64,000 nt of DNA from Syngnathus acus (lineage: Eukaryota > Chordata > Actinopteri > Syngnathiformes > Syngnathidae): NCBI RefSeq assembly GCF_901709675.1, contig NC_051098.1:7937000-8000999 (forward strand). Reading direction: 5' to 3'. A program made the translations under genes and the position numbers. The first letter of the stretch is position 1; every line of letters starts with the position of its first letter. The notes beneath the pieces are model-generated. The model was given only the letters and a program-made list of their open reading frames with translations, was not told the origin of the DNA and did no database searches. Below are positions 1 to 11,352 of this stretch, in pieces.

Positions 1-435
1 ATTTTGTTGCACTAATATTGTTAGTGCAGCATCTTTTATCCCAGCCCAAGACGCGAGATTCGCTTTACCCTTCACCCATGTGGCAAAAACTACAGAGGCA
101 TGAACGTTAGAGTTTCAGGAAGTGGTGTGAGGCGCCAACGCTGCCAAACATCCTGCCTTGCCACCACATGCTGACAGCCAAACTGAAGTGACACGCGAGA
201 AGATGGGTTAAGGTGAAACATTGCAAACATTACCCCACCACTGCAAAACGTTTCCACTTCAAACGATCGTTATTAGGGGGGGGGGGGCTCACCTTACTTT
301 GAGTACAGTGTGAGCAAAAAAAACCTTGATCATCGTTATATTTATAAGCAATGGTTTCATTTTAATTCACCCAAAACAAGGATAAAGGAAATACTTGTTT
401 GAAATACGTATATGTTTTGTGTTGTGTGGTGTAGT
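1..435. other. non-coding stretch, nothing recognised
   Basis: No open frame with splice sites or family similarity is visible. A run of 13 G lies near 277-289. The region is of ordinary base composition and I assign no function. Confidence 0.5.
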
Positions 436-760
436 GTGTCCTGGCACTTTTCTGACACCTCATGTCCAGCCCTTTTGCAGTCATACCAAGTGGGTTCAAT
501 GGGATATTCTGTCCATTCCTCCAGAAGTCAAAGAATTTGGAACCTTTTCTGATTCATCCCAAAGGTGTTTGATGGGTTTTGTAAGACAAGTTCTTCCACA
601 TTGAACTCCTCCAGCCGTGACTCTATAAACCTCAATTTCTGCACTGGAATAAAAAAGGACCTTCCCGAAAACTATTCCCACAAAGCTGGAAGCAGACAAT
701 TGTCCCAAATGTCTTCTTGCAATATCTCTGATACACAGTTACTGTTACATATGTGGGGTA
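436..760 (-). pseudogene. degenerate Tc1/mariner-like transposase fragment
   Basis: Read on the minus strand this resembles the C-terminal part of fish Tc1-like transposases. Near 690-640 it gives a broken frame reading like CFQLCGNSF-REGPFLFQ, and further on KPIKHLWDESEK, which matches the NPIEHLWDELER block around the last catalytic acidic residue of the DDE domain. The frame changes and contains stops, so the copy is dead. No terminal inverted repeat is visible at either end. The assignment rests on remembered similarity to common fish Tc1 copies. Confidence 0.6.
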
Positions 761-1844
761 CGGATTGCTGCCATTATCTGCACATTGTTCGATAAAGTAA
801 TGAAAAGTAAAAATCTACGATTTCATGTTACATCACACAATATTACATCAAGTCCATGTTCACGCCACAGACAGACACATAGAGGAAAAGAGCTTACTTG
901 TCAGGGACATCTTCACTTTCCCCTTTGCCCTGTCACATCTGCTCATTGCACGATGTGGTTGAATAGAAACAATTCTATGTCAGCACCTCCCTTTGCAGTA
1001 CTGTCACGTGAGGAGCAGTTTTTGAACCCAGAAGCCGGCATAACAGAAGTTGAAAAGCAAAAGTCTTCATATATGAAAATACATCTTCCTAAACCAAAAC
1101 AAGTAACGAGTCACGTATGGAGCAGAAAATAGACCCAGAAGCAGACATGACATGAAACTTGAAAAGTAGAAGACTTCATCAATGATAAACTGAAAACAGG
1201 GCTGGACGCAGAAAAAAAATACACATTCTACCCGAAAGACAGCTTGACGCACTGACAACTTGTCACAGAGTAACCCGAGTTTATGGACTGTAAAACATCA
1301 CGCCTATACGACAGAATAATGGTAATACAACGAACCACTCGGAATGCTTCCAATTTGTCCTGCACAGCCAATCAACAACAACATTGCAGCAACATAACAC
1401 TGGTAGTAAATCAAGAAGAGCCAAAGTTGGAGGGGAACTGAGGATAGGAAAGAAGAACATGCACATTTTACACCACCAGAGTCTGTGGATTTAATGCAAA
1501 CTATATGACTTGCCCTTTGACACCTGACTTGTCAGCATATAGTAGTTCCCTAAATGTGCAGCAGCAGGTGTTATCTTACTGTTCAGTCACATATTAGGAT
1601 GTGTGCATCTCTTTCTGAAGACTGTTTTCGAGACCACAGGACCTGTGTTATCACACCAAAATGGACTTCAGATTCAACTGACGTGAAAGACAATCACATT
1701 AAACACCTATTGTAAGCCCTTCCTGAAGCTCAACTATGCAACAATATGGGACCAGTTTGAGGGAGGAACCCTTCTTTTTTTACAGTGCTACATCTATAGA
1801 AAAGACACTTGGATGAGATTGGAGTCAAAGAATTTGAATTTAAG
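761..1844. other. intergenic, nothing recognised
   Basis: Both strands hold only short open frames without credible splice sites or family similarity. I see no repeat structure here. Confidence 0.45.
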
Positions 1845-2237
1845 TACCCCATCAAACTTCCATCCATCCATTTTCTGAACCGCTTAGTCCCCACGGGGGT
1901 CGCGGGTGTGCTGGAGCCTATCTCAGCGGTCATCGGGCAGTAGGCGGGGGACACCCTGAACCGGTTGCCAGCCAATCGCAGGGCACACAGAGACAAACAA
2001 CCATCCGCACTCGCACTCACACCTAGGGACAATTTGGAGTCTTCAATCGGCCTATCAAGCATGTTTTTGGGATGTGGGAGGAAACCGGAGTGCCCGGAGA
2101 AAACCCACGCGGGCCCGGGGAGAACATGCAAACTCCACACAGGGAGGGCCGGAGGTGGAATCGAACCCGCACCCTCCTAACTGTGAGGCGGACGTGCTAC
2201 CCAGTGCGCCACCGAGCCGCCCTACCCCATCAAACTT
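1845..2237 (-). mobile_element. tRNA-derived SINE, full length, with 15-bp target-site duplication
   Basis: The element body (1860-2222) is flanked by perfect direct repeats taccccatcaaactt at 1845-1859 and 2223-2237. On the minus strand it starts with a tRNA-like head: an A-box-like TGGCGCACTGGGTAGCACG and a B box GGTTCGATTCC. It ends in AAAATGGATGGATGG, a short tetranucleotide tail. This is the abundant teleost SINE whose other strand reads 'gggtcgcgggtgtgctggagcc'. The intact duplication shows insertion by target-primed reverse transcription and argues that the copy is fairly young. Confidence 0.85.
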
Positions 2238-2496
2238 TTAGGACAAATTAATATAGAGAGGTAAAGAAAAAAAGAACAGGCTCTCTCTCAGGTCCAATAT
2301 TGTCTGAACTCAAAAATGATCCTCCAAATAATTTTGTGATAAAATCTTTCAAAGAAACACAACAAAGGCATTCTTGGCTCAATTGTAAATATTATCATCT
2401 TTAGTGCAAAAGAGTGTGGAAAGTCCCTCAAAAGAGTGTAAATGCCTTCTTATTTTAATCAATATTATTCATACTAATGGAGTAAAATTCGCTCAC

Positions 2497-2602
2497 CGGT
2501 GACGGCATTAACTGACCAGCAATTCGTTTACCTTTTCTCTCGGTCATTTCCAGTGACTGTCCACTCTGGGTAAACAACTGATCGGCTTCTCGTGCTCTTG
2601 CT
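2497..2602 (-). other. possible second exon (with start codon) of an unidentified antisense gene
   Basis: On the minus strand a pyrimidine-rich tract ending in tactag precedes 106 nt that end at a GTGAGC donor. An ATG at 2547-2545 opens the frame MTERKGKRIAGQLMPSP, which ends exactly at the donor in phase 0. An alternative donor (GTAAAC) lies inside the exon. It lies downstream, on the same strand, of the CpG-rich exon at 5,471-5,830, so the two could be 5' UTR exon and first coding exon. I do not recognise the peptide and see no further exon before position 1. Confidence 0.35.
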
Positions 2603-2707
2603 CTAGTACAGTAAAAACAAAGAACAGTTAGTCGGAATGTACTGGAGTAAAGTAGGTCTTAGAGGTTGGGGTATACTTCAGTGAGTGGCAATTGGCATTA
2701 AAAGAGT

Positions 2708-3035
2708 TTTATTTTTTTTTTTAAGCGGCTTCCTGCTTATCCGGCCGGTGCTGACCGGGTCCCTCGCCTTGGCCTCGCAGCCACGACCCCTGTGGGGACT
2801 ACGCTCCCTCGTGCTCGTCGGAACCAACGACCTTCGCCGTGCTAGCCCCATGTAGACCAACTGCACTTGCTGGCTTTCTTTGTGGCGCCGTTGTGTGGCA
2901 GCCTTATGAGAGCCTATTGAGTTGCGCTCATGCTATCTGTGTGTCTTTTGTATACCCGCTCTGTGGTATGAATACTGCTAGGGCCTGAATTTCCCCATCC
3001 CCGGGATCAATAAATGTTCAATCAATCAATCAGCT
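2708..3035 (+). mobile_element. LINE-like 3' end with (TCAA)n tail
   Basis: The segment ends in 'ctgaatttccccatccccgggatcaataaatg' followed by repeated tcaa units. This is the typical 3' end of teleost non-LTR elements, whose tails are short tandem repeats. A poly-T run opens it at 2708. There is no coding remnant, so only the 3' untranslated part was inserted. The family is not assigned. Confidence 0.55.
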
Positions 3036-3462
3036 ACACGGATCAGTTTTCAAAGGACTTCAACATTACTGAGCATGATGTGATGCTAGTGGGACCCAGT
3101 GGCATCAGATCTACCGTTCCCATCAAAGCACTTCCCCTTCAATGATGATAGTCACACACTGGAATGATTAAGGATGATTCAGGAACTTCCCACCAAGTGA
3201 CTCTGCCTTAAGGATTTCATGGGAAAAACAGTTTTAGCCAGTTTCCAACCAGATTCCCTGTTAAGATGGTATTCTGAGAAAACTGCAGCACCACTCAGAC
3301 AACTGTACTTCAAACATGTGCACGTTGCACCTTGGCTTTATCGTTTTTTGTGAGCGCAATGACTGCACTTTGCATTTTTGCATTTACATTGTCCCTATAG
3401 ATTCTGATACTCAGATGATACAAGTTTGAAGGTGATTGCTGCCAACTTGAAAAGACTTGAGA

Positions 3463-3585
3463 ATTACCGTAATTTCTGGACTATAAACCGCACCTGATTA
3501 TAAACCGCACCAGCTAAAATTAGGGGAAAATCTTGTTTTGTTCATATGTAAGACTATAAGCCGCAGGTGTTTTAATGTTTAATCA
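3463..3585. mobile_element. one end of a TA-flanked MITE
   Basis: The sequence taccgtaatttctggact, followed by repeated 'tataaaccgcacc' and 'tataagccgcagg', resembles the terminal repeat of the complete MITE at 24,481-24,792 and similar fish elements. Only one terminus is recognisable. Confidence 0.5.
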
Positions 3586-5470
3586 TCATTTGTTAGAGAA
3601 AATGCACAAAGAGGATTGTCAGGAAAGAGATGTTTCTTTGGGGACTCATAAGTTTTATTAATATAACATTTATTGACATAGATTAAAGAGCTCTGCAAAC
3701 ATACAAAGTCTCAGCTACGACCATAATAAACTTAATGTGCAGGGAACACTAGCAACACTAATAATAAATAAAATGGGACCACTTAAAGGGGTAAAGTTGG
3801 CAATGCCATACGAGCTGCACGTAAAGCTCCGACATGACCCAGAACAAAAATACTGAAAAGGGTGACTCAACAAGATGTCAATAAACAATAGCCCAGTGCC
3901 CTTTAGTGGCCGGAGGAAACCTCTACAAGACACGCAGCAGCTCTATTTCCTTTGTTTGAGCGTGGTTTCAGCACATTTGAGGACATGCCCACAGCATTTG
4001 AGAGCAGAGACAATGGCTTGATTTTTTTTCACAATATTGAAGCATTACGAAACACTGCTTGAATGCACAACTGATTAATTCCATGAATCAGAATGACTCG
4101 TGTTTGACATTAAAGATTTCAAACGAACAAGAACCCATATGTGAAGGACACGAATACCTTTGCATGCTTAACAAGCTCTGTGAGCCATGGATGACGTACA
4201 AATGACAAACCCATTTCGGATGTTGCTTGAATTTTCGCCCGGGGCAAAAAAATAAAAAATCACAACAGAGAATGACTTTGAACACAAACACATAATCCTT
4301 TTTTTTAATCCAGTCAGACGAGCTAAATCGGGATGTAGCAGTTTAACTACACTTAGTGTGAGGACAGTCTCAAAAAAGCCTTTAATCAAATCCTTTTGCT
4401 TCCTAAATGCATTTTCTCATGGGAGTTGTAACCATGTGAGCGAAGTGAGTCTCTGCAGGCCATTCTAGAGCAAACATCCCTCTTTTCTTCATTGTGTGTT
4501 ACAGTGCCCAAAATGGAGGGAAGAGAACTATATTTAATCTAATACAGCGCGGTCAGTTACACAAGAATTTCTTCATTTGGGATGGATTTTGCAACTTTCC
4601 TGTTGTTCTCCACCCAGACTATATATATGGAAAATTGAGTATATTCAAGCTCATAAAATGTAGATAAAATGATCAGCTATTCAGAGTCCGGGTCACGTGA
4701 ATGCATCATAAAGATATCCTTACTTACAACACTACAAGTTGGTTCACACGTTATTTATTCAATAGACGACAATCATAAATTGTCTGTCTCAGAGGAAACA
4801 TTTTTATCGATTCATAATTGATCAACAAAATTTTATTTCTGGTGTCTTTTACTTTTTCTAGTTGAGATAAAAATGCACTACTGTATTTGTGCTACCCAAT
4901 TAAATTTGCAGTTAATTTTAAAAACAAGTCTAACTTTCTGGGATACTGCATTAGCGCACCACCCTGAATGGAAATAAACTAAATACGTCATCTAAACTTA
5001 TACGTTACACAATTCCCTCAAGAGGAGATATTCAATGACGTGTTCAATTTAACAGGACACAACAGCTACATTGAAGTCAATCGTCTGCACCCAGCAAAAT
5101 CCAAATCCATGTTTGCAGCTCACGTGCAACAAGAGGTGCGATTTGTTTGCGTGCAGTGATTCAAACATTATCCATGCACTGAGTTCATGTTTGACTGTCA
5201 GAGCTAATGCAAATCAATGCCACGTGGGATAGTGGGAACGTCATTTCGATTTATTTGTGTGTCTTGGCATGTGAAGAAATTGACAATAAAGCAGACTTTG
5301 ACTAGTGAATTTGTGATTAACATAACAGCGTCTGCAATAGCTGCCAAATAAAATATTTGACTCTTTAAATCAAAACACGCAAGGCGACAGGTCAGATTGC
5401 CCAATACTTCTCCAGTGATTTTTTATTTGATTTTATTTTTTCCCCAGCGGATTCAAACAGCTTTACTCAC
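3586..5470. other. intergenic or intronic, nothing recognised
   Basis: AT-rich sequence with short open frames only. If the antisense exons at 5,471-5,830 and 2,497-2,602 belong to one gene, this is its first intron. Confidence 0.4.
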
Positions 5471-5830
5471 CAATGTGACCGACACCAATATGCAGATTTA
5501 ATCCGAAGAGAAGAAGATGAACCCAGTTTTCAGATTTACACCGCCGCGATGGGCGACATTATTCCCACCGTGGGAAAGACGCGGCTCCGCAAGCATCGGC
5601 CAAGTACGGCAAGCATCACGTTGCGCCGCGCAAAAGACGAGCCGACAAGCGGACCACCGGGGAAATAACAGTTGGCCCGATTGGTGTGCAGTCCTCGGCA
5701 GACACATAGCGGCTCGCGCTCCAAGCGCATCCCCTTTCCTTCCACTCCTCCAGAGGCACCTTCCCAACAGCGCTACCGCGCATGCGCAAAAGAAGGACAC
5801 GCGCATTGACGGCCCAATGGCGCACACCGA
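5471..5830 (-). promoter_or_regulatory. CpG-rich promoter with antisense first (non-coding) exon
   Basis: This is the most CpG-dense stretch of the left part of the window. It contains CGCGCATGCGCA at 5777-5788, a perfect match to the NRF1 consensus YGCGCAYGCGCR. On the minus strand the region runs into a strong splice donor (ATTG then GTGAGTAAAG, donor at 5470-5465), so it looks like a promoter with a first exon transcribed leftward. No long conserved frame is present in that exon, which suggests 5' UTR. The start is not visible; 5,830 is a guess from base composition. Confidence 0.5.
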
Positions 5831-5919
5831 TTTTTCGCTGCATTGATGTTTTATCGTTTTCTTCATGCACAAATCCAAATCTGGTCATGAGTGCCACAGC
5901 AGTTGACTCTGGAATTTCC

Positions 5920-6262
5920 GGCCTATGGTTATTATTATTACTTTTATTTCTGAGTGTCTGAATTAAGCACGCTATAGTGGTAGTCATTTCCACACCTACC
6001 TCGTACAATTCTGACTTTAAGAATTTGAGGCTGCCAAATTCTGCCCAAAAGTCCACATTAGATGACATCCCTTTGTTGTTGTTGTTTGCAAATGGGGGCC
6101 ATAGGAATGTTACAACGTTATTTCCATACAGAAGCACTGCTGTGAGGGATTTCCTCGCAGCACTCTTGAGCAGGGTGTTTATACATAACTCTGTGGGGGC
6201 CCCAGACAAGGACCATGCAGCTCTCCACCCAACAAAAAAAGGAGGATGAATGTTACAGCATT
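5920..6262 (-). mobile_element. possible LINE 3' fragment with (TAA)n tail
   Basis: On the minus strand an open frame runs from about 6262 leftwards and is followed by an AATAAA and several TAA units near 5945-5925, a layout typical of a retroposed 3' end. The peptide (for example NVDFWAEFGSLKFLKSELYE) is unknown to me. It could also be a retroposed piece of a cellular transcript. Confidence 0.3.
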
Positions 6263-7310
6263 GCAATCAGATTCAAGCCTTGACTTTGAATTGACTACTC
6301 AAGAATCTTGTTTGTTTTTTTAAAGGCATTCAGAAGCTGATGTATTTTTGAATGTTGTCGCGATGAAGTACCCAAATGCTCTTCAGCTTGAGGTTACAAA
6401 CTGATGGGCAAACATTCTTCCTCAGGATTTTCTGGTGAAGCGCAAAATTCATGGTCATCCAGTTCCTGGTGTAGCAAACCAACCTCAGACCATCACAAGA
6501 CTAATACCATGTTTGACTGTCACTTGACATTCTTTTTCTAGTAAAATACAGTGATAAATTTATTCATTTTGGCCCAGTGTTTTCCTCAGTTGTTGAGTCA
6601 CAAACACAGCCCTTAAATGAGGTGAGGGTAGTCAGCAGTTGTTTAGTAATATTTTGCCATTTTGCCACTATGCTGAAATGTCATGCTGCTGGATCCTGCC
6701 TCAGCAGCATCTGAGAACTCCCACCCCCACTGGAAAGCAAAGCGCCAATCAGATTTCATCAAAACACGCACAGGGTTTCACTCTGCTGTTCTGGTTATTG
6801 CACAACAGCAAGTAACAGTCCACTGAAGCATAAACACATGTTGCAGCCTGCAAACTGACTTTTTTGCCAGCTGTGTACCTTTTGCGTGCACGCAGCCAGT
6901 GCGCTTGTACATGCAAGCTACCCTTTAAGTCATCCTGTATTTGTTGAAGAGAAGTCTGTAATTGTTTTGTTTAAAAAAGGCTGTGTTTGTTGGATATTAC
7001 ATAGGAAAGTGGGCATACTTAAAAAAATTATAAGTCGTTGGGCCTTATTGGCCTGGAATGAATTGGCCGTTCGGGATTTGTCCCAAATTTACCAATTGCC
7101 ACTACACCGCTGGGACTGCATATTGACATTGTTGACCATGTACTGCTGGTAAAGAAATGGATGTTGGAGTCTTAATCAGACTGAATTTTTTTTACAATAA
7201 TTTTTATGGATAGCAAATGTAGTGCATATTGGCCTGAGCTCTTTAGTCCGATGTCAATATTAGATGTTATATGGTGGCATGTTATATAGTAGTTCTGAGG
7301 CTGAGGATTT
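6263..7310. other. intergenic, nothing recognised
   Basis: Short open frames only. No splice-bounded exon, RNA gene or repeat could be supported. Confidence 0.45.
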
Positions 7311-7590
7311 GTCTGTAGGCTCTGACCTTCATTTGTGGGGTTTGCATGTTCTGCCTATGTTTGCAAGGGTTTTATTGGGTTTCCTCGTACATTTAAAATA
7401 TGCATGTTAGGTTTGTTGAGGACTCAATCATCCTTAGTTGTGAGTGTGAATGATTGTTTGTCTAAATTACACTACGATTGGCTGGCATCCGGTGTTTTCA
7501 ACCAAAGCCAGCTGGGATCGGTTTCAGCACACACACCCATGACTCTAGTGAGTATAAGCAGTAGAGATGATGGGTAGATGGAAGAGACAC
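7311..7590 (+). repeat. old degenerate SINE copy
   Basis: Blocks corresponding to the SINE at 1,860-2,222 occur in plus orientation and in order: 'gtttgcatgttctgcc', 'gggtttcctcgtac', 'gattggctggcatccggt', and a closing 'gatgatgggtagatgga'. Many substitutions separate them, so this is an old insertion. Confidence 0.55.
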
Positions 7591-8917
7591 GCTGGTATCA
7601 AATAGTGCTGCTGCAACAGGAAATAACTGATGTATAACAACCAATTTGACCTTTCTGTGCTTAATTTTAATTGCAGACTTCTCAATGCACTGTTTGGGCT
7701 ATATCTGTGATTTATGATAAGAACCTTGACAAGATGTTTGGATCTCCTTGTTCTCCTTTAATTAGCACAACTGATGCTTTGCAGTTGCATGGCAAGCTGA
7801 ATGTATTCGTTCACCGCAAACGCAAATGTTCTGGTCAGTCTGGCCTCACACAGGCAGGACCACCGTAGTTACGAACAGCTGAGAGCTTTTTATCTGACTG
7901 TTGGTGGTCTGAGAAAATAGCAGATTGCAAGCCTATACACAGACTCATTCTCTCCTCTTTCAAAGAGCACTGGAATGATGACCACATAATATTGTATTTG
8001 ATGGCGGTCTTCAGATTCGATAGTAAGCCAGAAACCTGGCGGAATCCTTGTCAGTCTTTCTCATCTTAATGAAGGCCATTACCATGCATATTCATTTCCA
8101 TCCATTTTGATTGTTAGTGATATAAAATATACTGACATTAACCGTGGCTTGTGGTTAGCCTCGTTATATACCCTGGCACAGAAAATGACGATGAATTGTG
8201 TTTTGTGTCCTGAATGTGTCGTTCATAGGGAACAGGGGAAAGGAGAGATTGATGCAATATGAGTATAAAACTTTCCCGTTCGCGAACGAGTTAATGGGTG
8301 AACTGCCTTCCCGTGCATCAACGGATCAGTCAGTGAACGTGTTGCGTCTCCTGGCGTGAACGATGTCAGCCAGAATGTAGATTTACGATTTGCCAAGGAA
8401 AAAAAGAAACACTCACTGAAACACCACTTCTTTTATGCACGTTTTCTCCAAGCTAACGGCTAGCTTTATTGCATGAACGGATGCGCCGTTATGCAACAAC
8501 GGGGAGATTATGCTTCTCTCTGGGTAATCTTTATTTTATAACACTTATAGTAGTTCTTAAATAATGTGTTTGCATATATACGCCTAAATATTGTTATCCA
8601 ATATATCTACTGCAATTTCACATTAGATTGCTGGTTTTAAATTTACTATTATTATTGTATAATAATAATATTTATATATTATTATTACCTTTTCGAACAG
8701 TGATATATATTGTTTGTTTTTTGTTGTTTGTTTTTTATTGTTTTTATTCTTTAAATCATGTTCGAAATAAAGATTCATTCATTATTATTATTATTATTAT
8801 TATTTCAATAAACATTTATGTTAAAACTTGTCTGGTGTTTTATTCCTTGTTTTTATATTCGCCAATTAAAACATAAAAATCAGACATTTGGTTAACTGCT
8901 TTATATGACAATAAGTG
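7591..8917. repeat. non-coding stretch with AT-rich microsatellites
   Basis: No gene is seen. Near 8,635-8,690 and 8,780-8,806 there are ATT/TAA repeats, which create spurious leucine- and isoleucine-rich open frames. Around 8,268-8,370 the sequence is rich in cgttc/gaacg motifs resembling the 'gaatcgttcac' repeat found at 11,700 and 51,710. Confidence 0.45.
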
Positions 8918-9004
8918 TAGGTACACCTCATGGACACTTCAATAGGTACACTACACGAGGTAAAAAAAAAAAAAGAATAAATAAATTGCACATTAGTGTA
9001 CATA

Positions 9005-9079
9005 CTCACACCTGGGATCGAACAAAGTTCTTACCGAGTAAGAGCCCATGTCACTAACCAGTCGGCTACTTCTACCTGG
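9005..9079 (-). repeat. tRNA-like unit, copy 1
   Basis: On the minus strand it carries the A-box-like TAGCCGACTGGTTAGTGAC and a T-arm-like segment around TTCGATCCCAGG. The B box is damaged (gggatcgaacaaa on the plus strand). It is followed by the 'gtactagtgatgtgcattcc' block shared by all copies. It is a SINE-type or satellite unit rather than a functional tRNA gene. Confidence 0.5.
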
Positions 9080-9354
9080 CACCCCATGGTCGTCTGCACT
9101 GTTTTGTACTAGTGATGTGCATTCCAGTTAAGCGAAAATCTTTTGAATCGGTTCATTCAAAATATTTGTTCAAAAGAATCATTCACCGAATCGTGCGCTA
9201 CACTTTCTTATTTATTTATTCTTTTTTTTTTTTTTTTTTTACCTCACAGGCCACTTCAATAGGGAAAAAGTGAAAAGTGCCACACCCGCCCTCACCCCCA
9301 CCTCCTGATTGGCTGTTTGATCTGTGACGTCACTTGGACACTTGGGGCCGCATT

Positions 9355-10670
9355 CCAACATGTTTTCCAAGATTCCCTTGTTAAGTGCACTTGCGTGAAA
9401 AGTTTTAGCTCTTGCAGAACGTGAAAATGACCAAAATCTTTTCACGCAGGTGTGTTTAACGAGGGTAACTTGGAAAACATATTGGAACGCGGCCCCTCGA
9501 GGACTGGAGGTCGACACCCCTGGTTTAAGTGAAAAGTGCCACACCCGCCCTCACCCCCACTTTCTGATTGGCTGTTTGATCTGTGATGTCGCTTGGACAC
9601 TCCATTAGGTACACCGCCATTTTCAAGTGTACCTAATAACAGGCCACTTTATTAGGGAAATATCATGGTCAAAGGTCACAGGTGTCAAGCTCGAGTCCTT
9701 GGGGCCTCATTCCAACATGTTTTCCAAGATTCCCTCGTTAAGTGCACCTGCGTGAAAAGTTTTAGCTCTTGCAGAACGTGAAAATGACCAAAATCTTTTC
9801 ACGCAGGTGTGTTTAACGAGGGTAACTTGGAAAACATATTGGAACGCGGCCCCTCGAGGACTGGAGGTCGACACCCCTGGTTTAAGTGAAAAGTGCCACA
9901 CCCGCCCTCACCCCCACTTTCTGATTGGCTGTTTGATCTGTGATGTCGCTTGGACACTCCATTAGGTACACCGCCATTTTCAAGTGTACCTAATAACAGG
10001 CCACTTTATTAGGGAAATATCATGGTCAAAGGTCACAGGTGTCAAGCTCGAGTCCTTGGGGCCTCATTCCAACATGTTTTCCAAGATTCCCTCGTTAAGT
10101 GCACCTGCGTGAAAAGTTTTAGCTCTTGCAGAACGTGAAAATGACCAAAATCTTTTCACGCAGGTGTGTTTAACGAGGGTAACTTGGAAAACATATTGGA
10201 ACGCGGCCCCTCGAGGACTGGAGGTCGACACCCCTGGTTTAAGTGAAAAGTGCCACACCCGCCCTCACCCCCACTTTCTGATTGGCTGTTTGATCTGTGA
10301 TGTCGCTTGGACACTCCATTAGGTACACCGCCATTTTCAAGTGTACCTAATAACAGGCCACTTTATTAGGGAAATATCATGGTCAAAGGTCACAGGTGTC
10401 AAGCTCGAGTCCTTGGGGCCTCATTCCAACATGTTTTCCAAGATTCCCTCGTTAAGTGCACCTGCGTGAAAAGTTTTAGCTCCTGCAGAACGTGAAAATG
10501 ACCAAAATCTTTTCACGCAGGTGTGTTTAACGAGGGTAACTTGGAAAACATATTGGAACGCGGCCCCGAGGACTAGAGCTTGACACCTGTGACCTTTGAC
10601 CATGATATTTCCCTATTAAAGTGGCCTGTTGTTAGGTACACTTGAGAATGGCGGTGTACCTAATGGAGTG
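9355..10670. repeat. four 357-bp tandem units, each with a long hairpin
   Basis: The anchor ccaacatgttttccaagatt starts at 9355, 9712, 10069 and 10426, an exact 357-bp period. Units are almost identical. In each, about 48 bp (ccaacatgttttccaag...cgcaggtg...) are repeated inverted about 35 bp further on (ending ...cttggaaaacatattgg), giving a long imperfect hairpin. Between hairpins lie 'gtacctaataacaggccac' and 'ggtacaccgccattttcaag' blocks. From about 10,565 the intervening block is inverted. Open frames in the array are by-products. Confidence 0.85.
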
Positions 10671-10676
10671 TCCGTA

Positions 10677-10776
10677 TGATTCCCTCGTTAAGTGCACCTG
10701 CGTGAAAAGTTTTAGCTCCCGCAGAACGTGAAAGAAGCTAAAACTTTTCACGCAGGTGCGCTTAACGAGGGTCACT
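10677..10776. repeat. fifth, near-perfect hairpin of the array
   Basis: The arms ccctcgttaagtgcacctgc...gttttagct and agctaaaac...gcaggtgcgcttaacgaggg pair over about 38 bp with few mismatches around a loop of roughly 18 nt. It differs from the other four copies, where the inner part of the arms no longer pairs. Confidence 0.75.
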
Positions 10777-11106
10777 TGGAAAACATATTGGAACGCGGCC
10801 CCTCGAGGACTGGAGGTCCTGGTTTAAGTGAAAAGTGCCACACCCGCCCTCACCCCCACTTTCTGATTGGCTGTTTGATCTGTGACGTCATTCGGACACT
10901 CTGTTAGGTACACCGCCATTTTCAGGTTCGTTCGCGAAGATTCACGAGTGAGTGACAGACAGCATTGCTGCTATGCCAGCCGACACACGTTATGCTGACA
11001 TTGATGTTTTAATTTTGTATTTGTTGGATTGTAGTTGATGGTGTTATTATACCGAATGTGTTAGAATAAAAGGTTCAAAAATACCTCAAAGCACATTTAG
11101 GTATAT

Positions 11107-11182
11107 GCTCACACCTGGGATTGAACCAAATTCTTATCGAGCAAGAGCCATTGTCACTAACCAGTCGGACATTTCAACTTGG
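11107..11182 (-). repeat. tRNA-like unit, copy 2
   Basis: Second copy of the tRNA-like block, with 'cacctgggattgaacc' and 'gtcactaaccagtcgg' on the plus strand. The B box has a C to T change. Followed by the shared 'gtactagtgatgtgcattcc' block. Confidence 0.5.
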
Positions 11183-11249
11183 TAGCCTTTGGCCGTCTGC
11201 ACTGTTTTGTACTAGTGATGTGCATTCCAGTCTGAATTAAAGTTTTAGA

Positions 11250-11317
11250 ATCCATCCATCCATCCATCCATTTTCTGTACCGCTTATTCCCCACGGGGGT
11301 CGCGGGCGTGCTGGAGC
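11250..11317 (-). mobile_element. 5'-truncated SINE end nested in the composite element
   Basis: The plus strand reads four catc units, then ttttctgtaccgcttattcc and 'ccccacgggggtcgcgggcgtgctggagc', the 3' end of the SINE seen complete at 1,860-2,222. It interrupts the 'tttagaatc|ggttcactcaaaaga' block that is continuous in the neighbouring copies, so it inserted after the tRNA-like units were duplicated. Confidence 0.75.
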
Positions 11318-11352
11318 GGTTCACTCAAAAGATCTAAAAGCTTATTTATCTG

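Noticed and set aside
5498-6266. Long overlapping open frames on both strands, up to 216 codons
   Set aside because: The 5,500-5,850 part is GC-rich promoter sequence, where stops are rare, and the longest frame runs from a repeat-like segment through the CpG region into it. I recognise no protein family.
9239-10603. Four near-identical open frames on the minus strand (MWHFSLKPGVSTS...)
   Set aside because: They recur because the 357-bp unit recurs. The frame overlaps the inverted repeat arms, and codon use shows no sign of selection.
9355-10670. Regularly spaced repeats resembling a CRISPR array
   Set aside because: The whole 357-bp unit is repeated, with no unique spacers, in a vertebrate genome with no cas genes.
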